64,000 bases of DNA from Xanthomonas translucens pv. cerealis. Lineage in GTDB: Bacteria > Pseudomonadota > Gammaproteobacteria > Xanthomonadales > Xanthomonadaceae. The stretch lies in contig NZ_CP038228.1 of the NCBI RefSeq assembly GCF_006838285.1, forward strand, positions 434,001-498,000, written 5' to 3'. Made by a program: the position numbers and the translations under genes. Below, piece after piece: positions 1 to 9,843 of the stretch (positions are counted from its first letter, which is position 1; each line of letters starts with the position of its first letter). The notes beneath the pieces were generated by a model that had not been told where the DNA came from, did no database searches, and worked only from the letters and a program-made list of their open reading frames with translations.

Positions 1-2
1 GC

Positions 3-200
3 AGCGCGGCGGCGCAGGCGCTGTTGCTCGGCATCGCTCCGGGGCGTAGCGCGGCCTTGCTGCAGAAGGGTCTCGGCCACTGGGACGGGCGCGCCGCAGT
101 CGGCATGGTGGCCGCCAGCGTCGCCGATGCGGGCGCGGCGGCGCAATCGAGTAAAATCCGTCGCTTGTCCTTACTGATGTCCGGAACGCCCCATGGGTAG
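3..200 (+). CDS. C-terminal end of an unidentified protein (partial)
   Basis: An open frame enters from the left edge and stops at TAG 198-200, overlapping the first codons of yebC. About 65 residues are visible, rich in Ala, Gly and Leu, and I recognise no motif. It could be the tail of a real upstream gene or a chance open frame in GC-rich DNA. A TAAAAT at 152-157, possibly the -10 of yebC, lies inside it, which weakens the case for coding right up to the stop. Confidence 0.25.
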   Translation, partial: SAAAQALLLGIAPGRSAALLQKGLGHWDGRAAVGMVAASVADAGAAAQSSKIRRLSLLMSGTPHG

Positions 201-918
201 AGGCCCCTCGATCGAAGCCCGCAAGAACGCATCCGATGCGAAGCGCGGCAAGATTTTCACCAAGATCATTCGCGAGATCGGCGTCGCCGCGCGCGCCGGC
301 GGCGGCGACCCGTCCAACAACCCGCGCCTGCGCGTGGCGATGGACAAGGGCCTGGCCTCGAACATGTCCAAGGACGTGATCGAGCGCGCGATCAAGAAGG
401 CCACCGGCGAGCTGGAAGGGGTGGAGTACGAGGAGATCCGCTACGAGGGCTATGCCCCGGGCGGGGTCGCGGTGATTGTCGATTGCCTGACCGACAACCG
501 CGTGCGCACCGTGGCCGACGTGCGCCACGCGTTCAGCAAGTGCGGCGGCAACATGGGCACCGAAGGCTCGGTGGCGTTCATGTTCAAGCGCCTGGGTGTG
601 CTCAGCTTCGCTGCCGGTGCCGACGAGGAAGCCATCACCGAGGCGGCGATCGAGGCCGGCGCCGACGACATCGTGGTCTATGCGGAGGACGGCGCGATCG
701 ATGTGTTGACCCCGGCAGATGCGTTCCACGCGGTCAAAGACGCGATGCAGGCGGCAGGCCTGTCCGCCGACCATGCCGAGATCAGCTTCCGCGCCGACAA
801 CGACATCGCCGTGGAGGGCGACACCGCGCTGCAGGTGCGCAAGCTGCTGGATATGCTGGAAGACCTGGACGATGTGCAGGCGGTGTATTCCAATGCCGAC
901 CTGGGCGGTTATGCGTGA
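193..918 (+). CDS. yebC: YebC/PmpR-family regulatory protein
   Basis: The protein has 241 residues, the usual length. The start [20 protein letters not shown] resembles the family's conserved N-terminus (usually MAGHSKWANIKHRK...), followed by [16 protein letters not shown] and the [16 protein letters not shown] segment. Members of this family act as DNA-binding regulators or, as shown for some homologues, help ribosomes at difficult proline motifs; the sequence does not say which applies here. The gene stands just before ruvC, as in many proteobacteria. A possible -10 (TAAAAT, 152-157) lies upstream. A heptamer repeat element begins 10 bp after the stop. Confidence 0.93.
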   Translation: MGRGPSIEARKNASDAKRGKIFTKIIREIGVAARAGGGDPSNNPRLRVAMDKGLASNMSKDVIERAIKKATGELEGVEYEEIRYEGYAPGGVAVIVDCLTDNRVRTVADVRHAFSKCGGNMGTEGSVAFMFKRLGVLSFAAGADEEAITEAAIEAGADDIVVYAEDGAIDVLTPADAFHAVKDAMQAAGLSADHAEISFRADNDIAVEGDTALQVRKLLDMLEDLDDVQAVYSNADLGGYA

Positions 919-928
919 GTTGAGGTGC

Positions 929-1061
929 GGGACCGGGGACCGGGGACCGGGGACCCGTGAAAGCGGGATCTGCGTATCTGCAGGTGCTTGCTTCGCCTGG
1001 ACTGTCCAATGCGGACCCCAATGACTGCCCCCGGTCCGTGGTCCCCGGTCCCCGGTCTCGG
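929..1061. repeat. Inverted-arm heptamer element 1 (yebC-ruvC)
   Basis: The left arm (929-956) is about four copies of GGGGACC and the right arm (1028-1061) is an imperfect run of the complementary GGTCCCC, separated by about 70 bp. The arms could pair into one long hairpin. The right arm ends only a few bases before the ruvC start. A GTGAAAGCGGG motif follows the left arm, as also seen in slightly altered form after the left arm at 4325. Confidence 0.85.
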
Positions 1062-1065
1062 AGCC

Positions 1066-1584
1066 GTGCGCATCCTCGGCATCGATCCGGGTTCGCAGCG
1101 CACCGGCGTGGGCATCATCGACATCGACGGCAGCGGCCGTACCACCCATGTCTACCATGCGCCGTTGCTGCTGCTCGGCGAAGGCGACTTCTCGCAGCGG
1201 CTCAAGCGCTTGTTGCATGGGTTGGGCGCGCTGATCGAGCAATATCAGCCGCAGGAAGTGGCGATCGAGCGGGTATTCATGGGCAAGAGCGCCGACGCGG
1301 CGCTGAAGCTCGGCCACGCGCGCGGCGCGGCGATCTGCGCGGTGGTGCTGCGCGACCTGCCGGTGCACGAGTACGCGGCCAAGGAGATCAAGCTGGCGAT
1401 CGTCGGCAAGGGTGCGGCCGAGAAGCAGCAGGTGCAACATATGGTCGGTCTGATGTTGAGTCTGACCGGAAAACTGCAGGCCGACGCCGCCGACGCGCTG
1501 GCGGTGGCCATCACCCATGCCCACGTGCGCGCGACCGCGCAGCGCCTGGGCGTCAGTACGCAGCAGGCTTGGAGCAGGAAATGA
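1066..1584 (+). CDS. ruvC: Crossover junction endodeoxyribonuclease RuvC
   Basis: RuvC is the resolvase that cuts Holliday junctions, working with RuvAB. I chose the GTG at 1066 because it yields 172 residues beginning [14 protein letters not shown], which matches the family start; an ATG at 988 would add 26 residues encoded largely by the heptamer repeat ([11 protein letters not shown]). The acidic catalytic residues are visible: Asp in GIDPGS, Glu in [10 protein letters not shown], and the Asp pair in [14 protein letters not shown]. The gene is followed by a second heptamer element and then ruvA. Confidence 0.95.
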   Translation: MRILGIDPGSQRTGVGIIDIDGSGRTTHVYHAPLLLLGEGDFSQRLKRLLHGLGALIEQYQPQEVAIERVFMGKSADAALKLGHARGAAICAVVLRDLPVHEYAAKEIKLAIVGKGAAEKQQVQHMVGLMLSLTGKLQADAADALAVAITHAHVRATAQRLGVSTQQAWSRK

Positions 1585-1598
1585 TGGTGACGATTGGC

Positions 1599-1743
1599 GG
1601 GACCGGGGACCGGGGACCGGGGACCGGTGAAAACCCCGGCCCGGAGAGCGTTGCACGTTCCACGCGAGCGCTGACAACCATCCAGCATGCACTGCTTTTG
1701 CTCTTGCCCGGTCTCCGATCCCTGGTCCAGGTCCCCGGTCCCG
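1599..1743. repeat. Inverted-arm heptamer element 2 (ruvC-ruvA)
   Basis: The left arm 1599-1627 (GGGGACC type) is followed by GGTGAAAA. The right arm 1707-1743 is a degenerate run of the complement ending 16 bp before the ruvA start codon. The spacer is about 80 bp and shows no gene. Confidence 0.8.
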
Positions 1744-1759
1744 CCCGCGGAGCGCTCCA

Positions 1760-2344
1760 GTGATCGGCCGTCTGCGCGGCATCCTCGCCTACAAGCAGCC
1801 GCCGTGGCTGGTGATCGACGTGGGCGGGGTCGGCTATGAGCTGGAGGCGCCGATGAGCACCTTCTACGATCTGCCCGACGTCGGTCGCGACGTGATCCTG
1901 TTCACCCACTACGCGCACAAGGAGGACAGCGTGTCGCTGTACGGCTTCCTGCGCGAGGGCGAGCGGCGCTTGTTCCGCGACGTGCAGCGGGTCACCGGGA
2001 TCGGCGCCAAGATCGCGCTGGCGGTGCTGTCCGGGGTCAGCGTGGACGAGTTCGCGCGGATGGTCACCAGCGCCGACGTCACTGCGCTGACCCGCATCCC
2101 CGGCATTGGCAAGAAGACCGCCGAGCGTATGGTGGTGGAGCTGCGCGACCGCGCTGCGGACTTCAGCGGCGGCGCGCCGGTCAGCGGCCAGCTCGGCACC
2201 GATGCGGTGTCCGAGGCCACCGTGGCGCTGCAGCAGCTCGGCTACAAGCCGGCCGAGGCGGCGAAGATGGCGCGCGACGCCGCCGCCGACGGCGACGAGG
2301 TCGCCAGCGTCATCCGCAAGGCCCTGCAGGCCGCGTTGCGCTGA
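1760..2344 (+). CDS. ruvA: Holliday junction branch migration protein RuvA
   Basis: RuvA is the junction-binding subunit of the RuvAB branch-migration motor. It has 194 residues, starting at GTG ([15 protein letters not shown]). The N-terminal OB-fold domain is followed by helix-hairpin-helix segments ([15 protein letters not shown] and [16 protein letters not shown]) and the small C-terminal RuvB-contacting domain ([19 protein letters not shown]). The partner ruvB lies 2.1 kb downstream, separated by kup. Confidence 0.96.
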   Translation: MIGRLRGILAYKQPPWLVIDVGGVGYELEAPMSTFYDLPDVGRDVILFTHYAHKEDSVSLYGFLREGERRLFRDVQRVTGIGAKIALAVLSGVSVDEFARMVTSADVTALTRIPGIGKKTAERMVVELRDRAADFSGGAPVSGQLGTDAVSEATVALQQLGYKPAEAAKMARDAAADGDEVASVIRKALQAALR

Positions 2345-2396
2345 CCGCGCGCCGTACCTCCTCCTTCACGCCTCGCGGCGCTAACCTGACTTCGCC

Positions 2397-4316
2397 ATGT
2401 CTTCGAACCACACTTCTACTCCAGCCCCCTGCGACGGCAACGACGCCGCGCACGGCAAGACCGGTTTCGCCGTGGTGCTGGGCGCCATCGGCGTCGTCTT
2501 CGGCGACATCGGCACCAGTCCGCTGTATACCTTGAAGGAAGCGTTCTCGCCGCATTACGGCCTGACCCCGGACCACGACACGGTGCTGGGCATCCTGTCG
2601 CTGGTGTTCTGGGCGTTGATGATCGTGGTGACGCTCAAGTACGTGGCGATCATCATGCGCGCCGACAACGATGGCGAGGGCGGCATCATGGCGCTGACCG
2701 CGCTGGCGCAGCGCACGCTGCCCGGCGGCTCGCGTTCGGTATACGTGGTCGGCATCCTGGGCATTTTCGGCGCCTCGTTGTTTTTCGGCGACGGGGTGAT
2801 CACCCCGGCCATTTCGGTGTTGTCGGCAGTGGAGGGCCTGGAGGTGGCGGCGCCGCGGTTGCACAGCTTCGTCGTGCCGATCACGGTGATGGTGCTGGTG
2901 ATGCTGTTCGTGGCGCAGCGCTTCGGCACCGAGCGGGTCGGCAAGGCGTTCGGTCCGATCACGGTGCTGTGGTTCCTGGCGCTGGGCGCGATCGGCGTCT
3001 ACAACCTCACCAAGGCGCCGGAGGTGCTGCATGCACTCAATCCGTGGTGGGGCGTGCGCTTCTTCGCCGAGCACAACTGGCACGCGGTGTTCGTCCTCGG
3101 CGCGGTGGTGCTGGCGGTCACTGGCGGCGAAGCGCTGTATGCGGACATGGGCCATTTCGGCGCCAAGGCGATCCGCTATTCGTGGAATTTCCTGGTCCTG
3201 CCGATGCTGACCCTGACCTACCTGGGGCAGGGGGCATTGATGCTGCGCGACCCGGCGGCGGTGCGCAATCCGTTCTACGAATCGGTGCCGGAGTGGGGCC
3301 TGTATCCGATGATCGTGCTGGCCACCGCGGCCACCGTGATCGCCTCGCAGGCGGTGATCACCGGCGCCTACTCGGTGGCCAGCCAGGCGATCCAGCTCGG
3401 CTACATCCCGCGCATGCACATCCGCCACACCTCCGATTCGACGATCGGCCAGATCTACATTCCCGGGGTCAACTGGATGCTGCTGGCGCTGGTGATCATG
3501 GCCGTGCTGGGCTTTGGCAATTCCACCGCCCTGGCCACCGCCTACGGCGTTTCGGTCACCGGCACCATGCTCATCACCACCGTGCTGATGGTCATCTATG
3601 CGCGCGCCAATCCGCGCGTGCCCAGGGTCCTGCTGTGGATGATGGCAGTAGTGTTCGTGGCGGTGGACTGCGCGTTCTTCTACGCCAATATCATCAAGTT
3701 CATGGATGGCGCCTGGTTCCCGCTGCTGTTGGGGTTGATCCTGTTCACCCTGATGCGCACCTGGCGTCGCGGTCGCAAGCTGCTGCAGGGCGAGATCCGC
3801 AAGGACGGCATCAAGCTCGATACCTTTCTTCCCGGGCTGATGCTGGCGCCGCCGGTGCGGGTGCCGGGGACCGCGGTGTTCCTGACCGCCGATCCGCTCG
3901 TGGTGCCGCACGCGCTGATGCACAACCTCAAGCACAACAAGGTGCTGCACGAGCGCAACGTGTTCCTGACCGTGGAGACCCTGCCGGTGCCCTACGCCAC
4001 GGCCAAGCAGCGGCTGAAGATGGACGCCATCGGCGACGAGTTCTACCGGGTGATCGTGCGCTTCGGCTTCATGGAGACCCCTGACGTGCCGCTGGCGCTG
4101 ATGCGCTCCTGCGACCAGGGCGGCATCTACTTCGACCCGATGGACACCACCTATTTCGCCAGCCGCGAGACCATCGTGGCCAGCGCCAACCGCGGCATGC
4201 CGATCTGGCGCGACAAGCTGTTCGCGGTCATGCACCGCAACGCCGCCCCGGCCACCGGCTTCTTCCGCATCCCCGGCAACCGGTTGGTGGAGCTGGGCGC
4301 GCAGGTGGAGATCTGA
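2397..4316 (+). CDS. kup: KUP-family potassium uptake protein
   Basis: This is a K+/H+ symporter of the KUP/HAK/KT family in the inner membrane, 639 residues. The family signature [15 protein letters not shown] lies near residues 39-53, followed by about 12 hydrophobic helices to residue ~450 and a cytoplasmic C-terminal domain. The family motif [13 protein letters not shown] is present. It has no functional tie to its ruv neighbours; the spacings (52 bp after ruvA, over 150 bp before ruvB) fit an inserted transcription unit. Confidence 0.95.
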   Translation: MSSNHTSTPAPCDGNDAAHGKTGFAVVLGAIGVVFGDIGTSPLYTLKEAFSPHYGLTPDHDTVLGILSLVFWALMIVVTLKYVAIIMRADNDGEGGIMALTALAQRTLPGGSRSVYVVGILGIFGASLFFGDGVITPAISVLSAVEGLEVAAPRLHSFVVPITVMVLVMLFVAQRFGTERVGKAFGPITVLWFLALGAIGVYNLTKAPEVLHALNPWWGVRFFAEHNWHAVFVLGAVVLAVTGGEALYADMGHFGAKAIRYSWNFLVLPMLTLTYLGQGALMLRDPAAVRNPFYESVPEWGLYPMIVLATAATVIASQAVITGAYSVASQAIQLGYIPRMHIRHTSDSTIGQIYIPGVNWMLLALVIMAVLGFGNSTALATAYGVSVTGTMLITTVLMVIYARANPRVPRVLLWMMAVVFVAVDCAFFYANIIKFMDGAWFPLLLGLILFTLMRTWRRGRKLLQGEIRKDGIKLDTFLPGLMLAPPVRVPGTAVFLTADPLVVPHALMHNLKHNKVLHERNVFLTVETLPVPYATAKQRLKMDAIGDEFYRVIVRFGFMETPDVPLALMRSCDQGGIYFDPMDTTYFASRETIVASANRGMPIWRDKLFAVMHRNAAPATGFFRIPGNRLVELGAQVEI

Positions 4317-4324
4317 GTGGCGCC

Positions 4325-4467
4325 GGGACCAGGGACCGGGGACCGGGAACCCGGTAAAAGCGGGCTCCGTTCTTCTACAATTGCCCGATGACGATGTTCC
4401 TCCTGCCCGCCGGCCATGCCGCAACCGTCGCTGTTGCCCGGTCCCCGGTCCCCGGTCCCCGGTCCCG
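4325..4467. repeat. Inverted-arm heptamer element 3 (kup-ruvB)
   Basis: Left arm 4325-4352 (GGGACC units, partly degenerate) is followed by GGTAAAAGCGGG; right arm 4437-4467 holds about four GGTCCCC units. The right arm ends three bases before the ruvB ATG, so any ruvB ribosome-binding sequence would have to lie inside the repeat. Confidence 0.85.
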
Positions 4468-4470
4468 CTG

Positions 4471-5508
4471 ATGGAGCGCATCATCGCCAGCAGCGCCACG
4501 CGCGAAGACGACGCGGTCGAGGCCAGCATCCGTCCCAAGCGGCTGGCCGACTACCTCGGCCAGCAGCCGGTGCGCGAGCAGCTGTCGATCTATATCGAAG
4601 CGGCCAAGGCGCGCGGCGAGGCGCTGGACCATGTGCTGATCTTCGGGCCGCCGGGCCTGGGCAAGACCACGCTCAGCCATGTCATCGCCAACGAACTGGG
4701 GGTCAACCTGCGGGTGACCTCCGGCCCGGTGATCGAGAAGGCTGGCGACCTGGCGGCGCTGCTGACCAACCTGCAGCCGCACGACGTGCTGTTCGTGGAC
4801 GAGATCCACCGCCTGTCGCCGGTGGTCGAGGAAGTGCTGTATCCGGCGATGGAAGACTTCCAGATCGACATCATGATCGGCGAGGGCCCGGCCGCGCGCT
4901 CGATCAAGATCGACCTGCCGCCGTTCACCCTGATCGGCGCCACCACCCGCGCCGGCCTGCTGACCGCGCCGTTGCGCGACCGTTTCGGCATCGTGCAGCG
5001 CCTGGCGTTCTATACCCCCGAAGAGCTGGGCAGGATCGTGCGCCGTTCCTCCGCCATCCTCGGCATCGCCTGCGACGCTGATGGCTGCGCGGAGATCGCG
5101 CGGCGCGCGCGCGGCACCCCGCGCATCGCCAACCGGCTGCTGCGGCGGGTCCGCGATTTCGCCCAGGTCCGCGCCGGCGGCCACATCGACCTGGACGTGG
5201 CGCAGGCGGCGATGCAGATGCTCGGGGTCGACCCAGAAGGCTTCGACGACCTGGATCGGCGCCTGCTGCGCACCATCATCGATTACTTCGACGGCGGCCC
5301 GGTCGGGGTCGAGTCGCTGGCCGCCTCGCTGTCGGAGGAGCGTGGCACCCTGGAAGACGTGATCGAGCCCTACCTGATCCAGCAGGGCTACCTGATCCGC
5401 ACCGCGCGCGGGCGCATGGCGACCAACAAGGCCTATCTGCACCTGGGGTTGCCGCCGCCGCGGGACCGGGGGACTGGGACCGGGGACCGGGGAGAGTCGC
5501 TGTTTTGA
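4471..5508 (+). CDS. ruvB: Holliday junction branch migration helicase RuvB
   Basis: RuvB is the AAA+ ATPase motor that drives branch migration with RuvA. From ATG 4471 it has 345 residues. Walker A is [12 protein letters not shown], Walker B is VDEIHR, sensor 1 is GATTRAGLL, and the winged-helix end is [18 protein letters not shown]. After that family-typical ending, the last ~15 residues ([15 protein letters not shown]) are encoded by a heptamer repeat arm running through the 3' end of the gene. The arm may have replaced the original stop. The catalytic core is intact, so function is expected to be normal. Confidence 0.96.
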   Translation: MERIIASSATREDDAVEASIRPKRLADYLGQQPVREQLSIYIEAAKARGEALDHVLIFGPPGLGKTTLSHVIANELGVNLRVTSGPVIEKAGDLAALLTNLQPHDVLFVDEIHRLSPVVEEVLYPAMEDFQIDIMIGEGPAARSIKIDLPPFTLIGATTRAGLLTAPLRDRFGIVQRLAFYTPEELGRIVRRSSAILGIACDADGCAEIARRARGTPRIANRLLRRVRDFAQVRAGGHIDLDVAQAAMQMLGVDPEGFDDLDRRLLRTIIDYFDGGPVGVESLAASLSEERGTLEDVIEPYLIQQGYLIRTARGRMATNKAYLHLGLPPPRDRGTGTGDRGESLF

Positions 5509-5603
5509 CGACGATGGCAATGTCGCGCCGCACCGCTATGGCGCATGCGAACACAAGGAGCAGGCCATGACCCCCGGGTCCCCGGTCCCCGGTCCCCAGT
5601 CCC
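5461..5603. repeat. Inverted-arm heptamer element 4, overlapping ruvB and ybgC
   Basis: Left arm 5461-5494 lies inside the ruvB coding end and right arm 5571-5603 inside the ybgC coding start; both are 7-mer GGGGACC/GGTCCCC runs in opposite orientation. The spacer contains the ruvB stop and the ybgC ribosome-binding site (AAGGAG at 5555-5560). Confidence 0.85.
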
Positions 5604-6040
5604 GCCGGCTATTCAGTTGGCCGACACGCATCTACTGGGAAGATACCGACGCCGGTTGCGTGGTCTACCATGCACGCTACGTCGCCTTTCTTGAGCGGGC
5701 GCGCACGGAATGGCTGCGCGCGCTGGGTTACGGACAGGAGCGCTTGCGCCTGCAGCGCGATCTGGTGTTCGCGGTGCGCGCGATGCACCTCGACTTCCTG
5801 CGCCCGGCTCACCTGGACGATACGCTGCAGGTCGGTGTCGCGCTGTCGCAATGCAAGCGCGCCAGCCTGCTGTTCGCGCAGTCGATCCACCGCGACGGCG
5901 AGTTGCTGTTGCGTGCGCAGGTGAAGGTGGCGGCGCTGGGCGCTGGCAACTTCCGCCCGCGCGGCATCGACGACGCGTTGTACGACCAATTGAAAGCTCT
6001 CGAAATCACTGAAACCGAATTACTGAGGAACGACGGATGA
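5567..6040 (+). CDS. ybgC: Tol-Pal-associated acyl-CoA thioesterase YbgC
   Basis: This is a hotdog-fold thioesterase encoded with the tol genes, 157 residues. The active-site region reads IYWEDTDAGCVVYHARYVAF, matching the family's DTDxxGVVYHxxY pattern with Cys in place of the usual Gly. The ATG at 5567 has a strong Shine-Dalgarno 6 bp upstream, so the first dozen residues (MTPGSPVPGPQSRR) are translated from the heptamer repeat and are absent from typical YbgC. Its stop overlaps the tolQ start by ATGA. Confidence 0.93.
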   Translation: MTPGSPVPGPQSRRLFSWPTRIYWEDTDAGCVVYHARYVAFLERARTEWLRALGYGQERLRLQRDLVFAVRAMHLDFLRPAHLDDTLQVGVALSQCKRASLLFAQSIHRDGELLLRAQVKVAALGAGNFRPRGIDDALYDQLKALEITETELLRNDG

Positions 6041-6813
6041 TCGCATTGCTCCTGGCCCTGCAGGACACGGTGGCGGAGGCGCTACCGCAGGACGTGACCC
6101 AAAACGCCGCGCAGGCCGTCGCCAGCACCGCCGCCCATGGCGGCATCAACTACCTGGATCTGCTGATCAAGGCCAGCCTGCCGGTCAAGGTGATTGTGCT
6201 GCTGCTGCTGCTCGGCTCGCTGATCAGCTGGGTGATCATTTTCCGCAAGGCGCGGGTGTTCAAGCAGGCCAACCGCGACGCGGACGACTTCGAGAACCGC
6301 TTCTGGTCCGGCACCGACTTGACCAAGCTCTACGCCGGGGCGGCCGACCGCAACCGTGTGGTCGGCGGGCTGGAGGCGATCTTCGAGGCCGGTTTCCGCG
6401 AATTCACCCGCCTGCGCGACAAGCGCAAGCTCGATGCGCGGATCCAGCTGGAAGGCGCGCAGCGAGCGATGCGTGCGACCTATGCGCGCGAGGTGGACCG
6501 TCTGGAGCGCAACCTGGAACTGCTCGCCAACATCGGCTCCACGGCGCCCTACGTGGGCCTGGTCGGCACCGTGTTCGGCATCATGGTGACCATGCACGAC
6601 ATGCTCAACAGCGGCCAGCAGGCGGGTATCGCCGCGGTCGCGCCGGGTATCTCCGAGGCGCTGTTCGCCACCGCCATCGGCCTGTTCGTGGCGATTCCGG
6701 CGGTGTGGGCATACAACCGCTTCACCACCCGGGTCGAGCGGATGGCGGTGCGCTTTGAGACCTTCTCCGAAGAGTTCAGCTCCATCCTGCAGCGCCAGGC
6801 CAGCGGCGACTGA
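6037..6813 (+). CDS. tolQ: Tol-Pal system proton channel subunit TolQ
   Basis: Inner-membrane ExbB/TolQ-family protein, 258 residues, forming with TolR the proton-driven motor that energises TolA. Three membrane segments are visible: about residues 46-66 (VKVIVLLLLLGSLISWVIIF), and two in the C-terminal half (IGSTAPYVGLVGTVFGIM and ALFATAIGLFVAIPAVWAY). It is translationally coupled to ybgC by an ATGA overlap. Confidence 0.96.
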   Translation: MIALLLALQDTVAEALPQDVTQNAAQAVASTAAHGGINYLDLLIKASLPVKVIVLLLLLGSLISWVIIFRKARVFKQANRDADDFENRFWSGTDLTKLYAGAADRNRVVGGLEAIFEAGFREFTRLRDKRKLDARIQLEGAQRAMRATYAREVDRLERNLELLANIGSTAPYVGLVGTVFGIMVTMHDMLNSGQQAGIAAVAPGISEALFATAIGLFVAIPAVWAYNRFTTRVERMAVRFETFSEEFSSILQRQASGD

Positions 6814-6853
6814 GCGCCGCCGCGCGCTCCGCCCCAGATTCCAGGATTCCCGC

Positions 6854-7280
<427 letters not shown>

Positions 7281-7291
<11 letters not shown>

Positions 7292-8282
7292 AGCCGATTC
7301 CCGACCGCCCCGCGAACAGGACAGCGACCAGGGCCTGATCGTCGGCGTGCTCCTCGCGCTGGCCGTGCACGTGCTGCTCGGGCTGCTGTTCTTCCTTGCC
7401 TGGTGGTGGTCGCCCGTGCGCGAGGTGGAACCGGCGGCGGGTTCGCCGATGGTCGAGGCCTCGCTGGTGGTGTCGGCGGCGGACGTGCGTTCGGCGCAGA
7501 AGGCGGTGCAGGACGCGCCCAAGCCCCTGCCCGAACCGTTGCCCGAACCGGTCAAGGAAGTCGCCGAGGACGATACCGTGCCGCCGCCGCAACCGGTGCC
7601 CGTGCCCAAGCCGCAGCAGGCGCCGACCGAGCAGCAGCAGAAGGCGCAGGACTTCATTCCGGTGCCGGACAAGGTCGACCAGGACCGCGCCAGCCGCACC
7701 GCGATCTCGCAGGAAAAAGAGAAGCAGGAGCAGGAAGCCAAGCGCCGCCAGGAGCAGATCGACCTGACCGAGCAGAAGCGCCAGCAGGAGGCCGAGCAGA
7801 AGCAGCGCCTGGCCGCGCAGCAGGAAGAGGATCGGCAGAAGAAGATCGCCGACATCCGCAAGCAGCGCGAGCAGGCCGACCGCGAGGCCAAGCTGGCCGA
7901 GCAGAAGCTGCGCCAGCTGGCCGACGTGCGCGCCAAGCAGGCCTCGGCCACCGCCGCGTCCACGCCGCAGGCCACGCCCGGGCAGAACGGCACCAATACC
8001 GACCTGTCGGCGAAGTACGCCGCGGCGATCCAGCAGGCGGTGCTGAGCCAGTGGGTGCGTCCGGATTCGGTGCCGCTGGGGCAGAAGTGCAAGATCGCGA
8101 TCAAGCAGATCGTCGGCGGGCAGGTGATCGAGGCCAAGGTCAGCCCCGACTGTCCCTACGACGAAGCGGGCCGGCGTTCGATCGAGGCCGCGGTGCTGCG
8201 GGCGCAGCCGCTGCCTTACCGGGGCTTCGAATCGGTGTTCGCGCGCGATCTGACCTTTAACTTCACTGCGCAGGATCGCTGA
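7281..8282 (+). CDS. tolA: Tol-Pal system protein TolA
   Basis: TolA bridges the inner membrane motor to Pal and TolB, 333 residues. A single N-terminal membrane helix (~residues 19-42) is followed by a Pro-rich linker, a long charged coiled coil (about 125-225; repeated Glu, Gln, Lys, Arg and Ala) and a globular C-terminal domain (LSAKYAAAIQQAVLSQW to the end) with a Cys pair (GQKCKIAI and SPDCPYD). It overlaps tolR by 11 bp. Confidence 0.94.
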
Positions 8283-8287
8283 GACGC

Positions 8288-8327
8288 CGGGACTCGGGAA
8301 TAAAAGCTTGCGCTTTCACTCCCGGGC
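8288..8327. repeat. Short inverted-arm element 5 (tolA-tolB)
   Basis: CCGGGACTCGGGA, then a 15-20 bp AT-richer spacer, then CTCCCGGG: a compact relative of the longer elements, able to form a hairpin just after tolA. A possible tolB -10 (GATAAT, around 8338) follows it. Confidence 0.6.
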
Positions 8328-8452
8328 GGCTTGATAGGCGATAATCCACGCTTCCTGCCATCGGCTTCACACATCGATGGTTCATGATTGCGAATACGTT
8401 CACCCGCGCATTGCTATCTCTTGCGCCTTTCCCGAGTACCGCTGAGCAACCC

Positions 8453-9772
8453 ATGAAGAAACTGCCGCGCTGGCTTGCCGCCCTGGCTGCCCTGATGCTC
8501 CCCCTGGCCGCGTTCGCGCAGGACAAGGGCCTGGAAATCGACATCGTCGGCGGCAACGCGTCGGCGACGCCGATCACCGTCGTGCCGATGCCCTACCAGG
8601 GTTCGGCGGCCGCGCCGTCCACCGACGTGGCCGCGGTGGTGCGTGCCGACCTGGACCGTTCCGGCCAGTTCCGCGACCTGCCCGAGGCGCAGATCGTCGA
8701 GCGCCCGACCCGCGGCAGCGAAGTGCAGTACGCCACCTGGCGTGCGCTGAAGCAGGATTACCTGGTCGCCGGCCGGGTGATGGATGCCGGCGAAGGCACC
8801 TACCGGGTCGAGTATGAACTGTTCGACGTGGCCAAGGGCGAGCGCATGCTCGGCCTGGCGATGACCGCGCGCGCCAGTGCGATGCGCGATGTGGCGCACC
8901 AGATGGCCGATGCGATCTATGAGAAGATCACCGGCGTGCGCGGCGCGTTCTGGACCCGCATCGCCTACGTCACCGCCAGCGGCAAGGGCGGCGCGATGCG
9001 TTATGCGTTGATGGTCGCCGACGCCGACGGCTACAACCCGCAGACCATCGTGCGCTCGGCCGAACCGCTGCTGTCGCCGAACTGGAGCCCGGACGGCAAG
9101 AAGCTGGCCTACGTCAGCTTCGAGCGCGGCAACTCCTCGATCTACCTCCAGGACATCGCCACCGGCGCCCGCCAGCTGGTGTCCAGCTTCCGCGGCATCA
9201 ACGGCGCGCCTTCGTTCTCGCCGGACGGTCGCAAGCTGGCCCTGGCGCTGTCGCGCAGCGGCAACCCGGAGATCTACGTGATGGATCTGGGCAGCAAGCA
9301 GCTGACCCAGCTGACTAACCATTTCGGCATCGACACCGAGCCGACCTGGGCGCCTGACGGCAGCAGCATCTACTTCACCTCCGATCGCGGCGGCCGGCCG
9401 CAGATCTACCAAGTGGCGGCGACCGGCGGCAGCGCCAACCGGGTCACCTTCCAGGGCAATTACAACGCCACCGCCAGCGTGTCTTTCGACGGCAAAAAGA
9501 TCGCCGTCGCCCAGGGCAGCGGCAATACCTACAAGATCGCGATGATGGACCGCAGCCTGGGTTCGCCGCGCTGGAGCACATTGTCTACGGGGTCGCTGGA
9601 CGAGTCGCCCAGCTTTGCCCCGAACGCCAGCATGGTCTTGTATGCCGCACGCGAAGGCGGGCGAGGGGTGCTGTACGCGGTCTCGGCCGATGCCCGCGTG
9701 CGTCAGCGCCTGGTCCTGGCCGATGGCGACGTGCGCGAGCCGTCGTGGTCGCCGTACCGGACGGCGCGTTGA
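8453..9772 (+). CDS. tolB: Tol-Pal system beta-propeller protein TolB
   Basis: Periplasmic protein of 439 residues from ATG 8453. Signal peptide ~1-22 (MKKLPRWLAALAALMLPLAA, cut after AFA), N-terminal domain to about 160, then a six-bladed propeller with repeated SPDGKKLA/SPDGRKLA and APDGSSIYF motifs. It binds Pal and TolA during outer-membrane constriction. An in-frame start 69 bp upstream would spoil the signal peptide. Confidence 0.96.
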   Translation: MKKLPRWLAALAALMLPLAAFAQDKGLEIDIVGGNASATPITVVPMPYQGSAAAPSTDVAAVVRADLDRSGQFRDLPEAQIVERPTRGSEVQYATWRALKQDYLVAGRVMDAGEGTYRVEYELFDVAKGERMLGLAMTARASAMRDVAHQMADAIYEKITGVRGAFWTRIAYVTASGKGGAMRYALMVADADGYNPQTIVRSAEPLLSPNWSPDGKKLAYVSFERGNSSIYLQDIATGARQLVSSFRGINGAPSFSPDGRKLALALSRSGNPEIYVMDLGSKQLTQLTNHFGIDTEPTWAPDGSSIYFTSDRGGRPQIYQVAATGGSANRVTFQGNYNATASVSFDGKKIAVAQGSGNTYKIAMMDRSLGSPRWSTLSTGSLDESPSFAPNASMVLYAAREGGRGVLYAVSADARVRQRLVLADGDVREPSWSPYRTAR

Positions 9773-9843
9773 TGCGTAAGTTTGATGTTAATATTTCGCT
9801 GCGTTGAACCCCTTTTCGGCTCAGGAGCCATATAGGTATCCAC

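Noticed and set aside
2310..4538. A 742-codon minus-strand open frame over kup
   Set aside because: Antisense of kup; His/Arg/Gln-rich without motifs.
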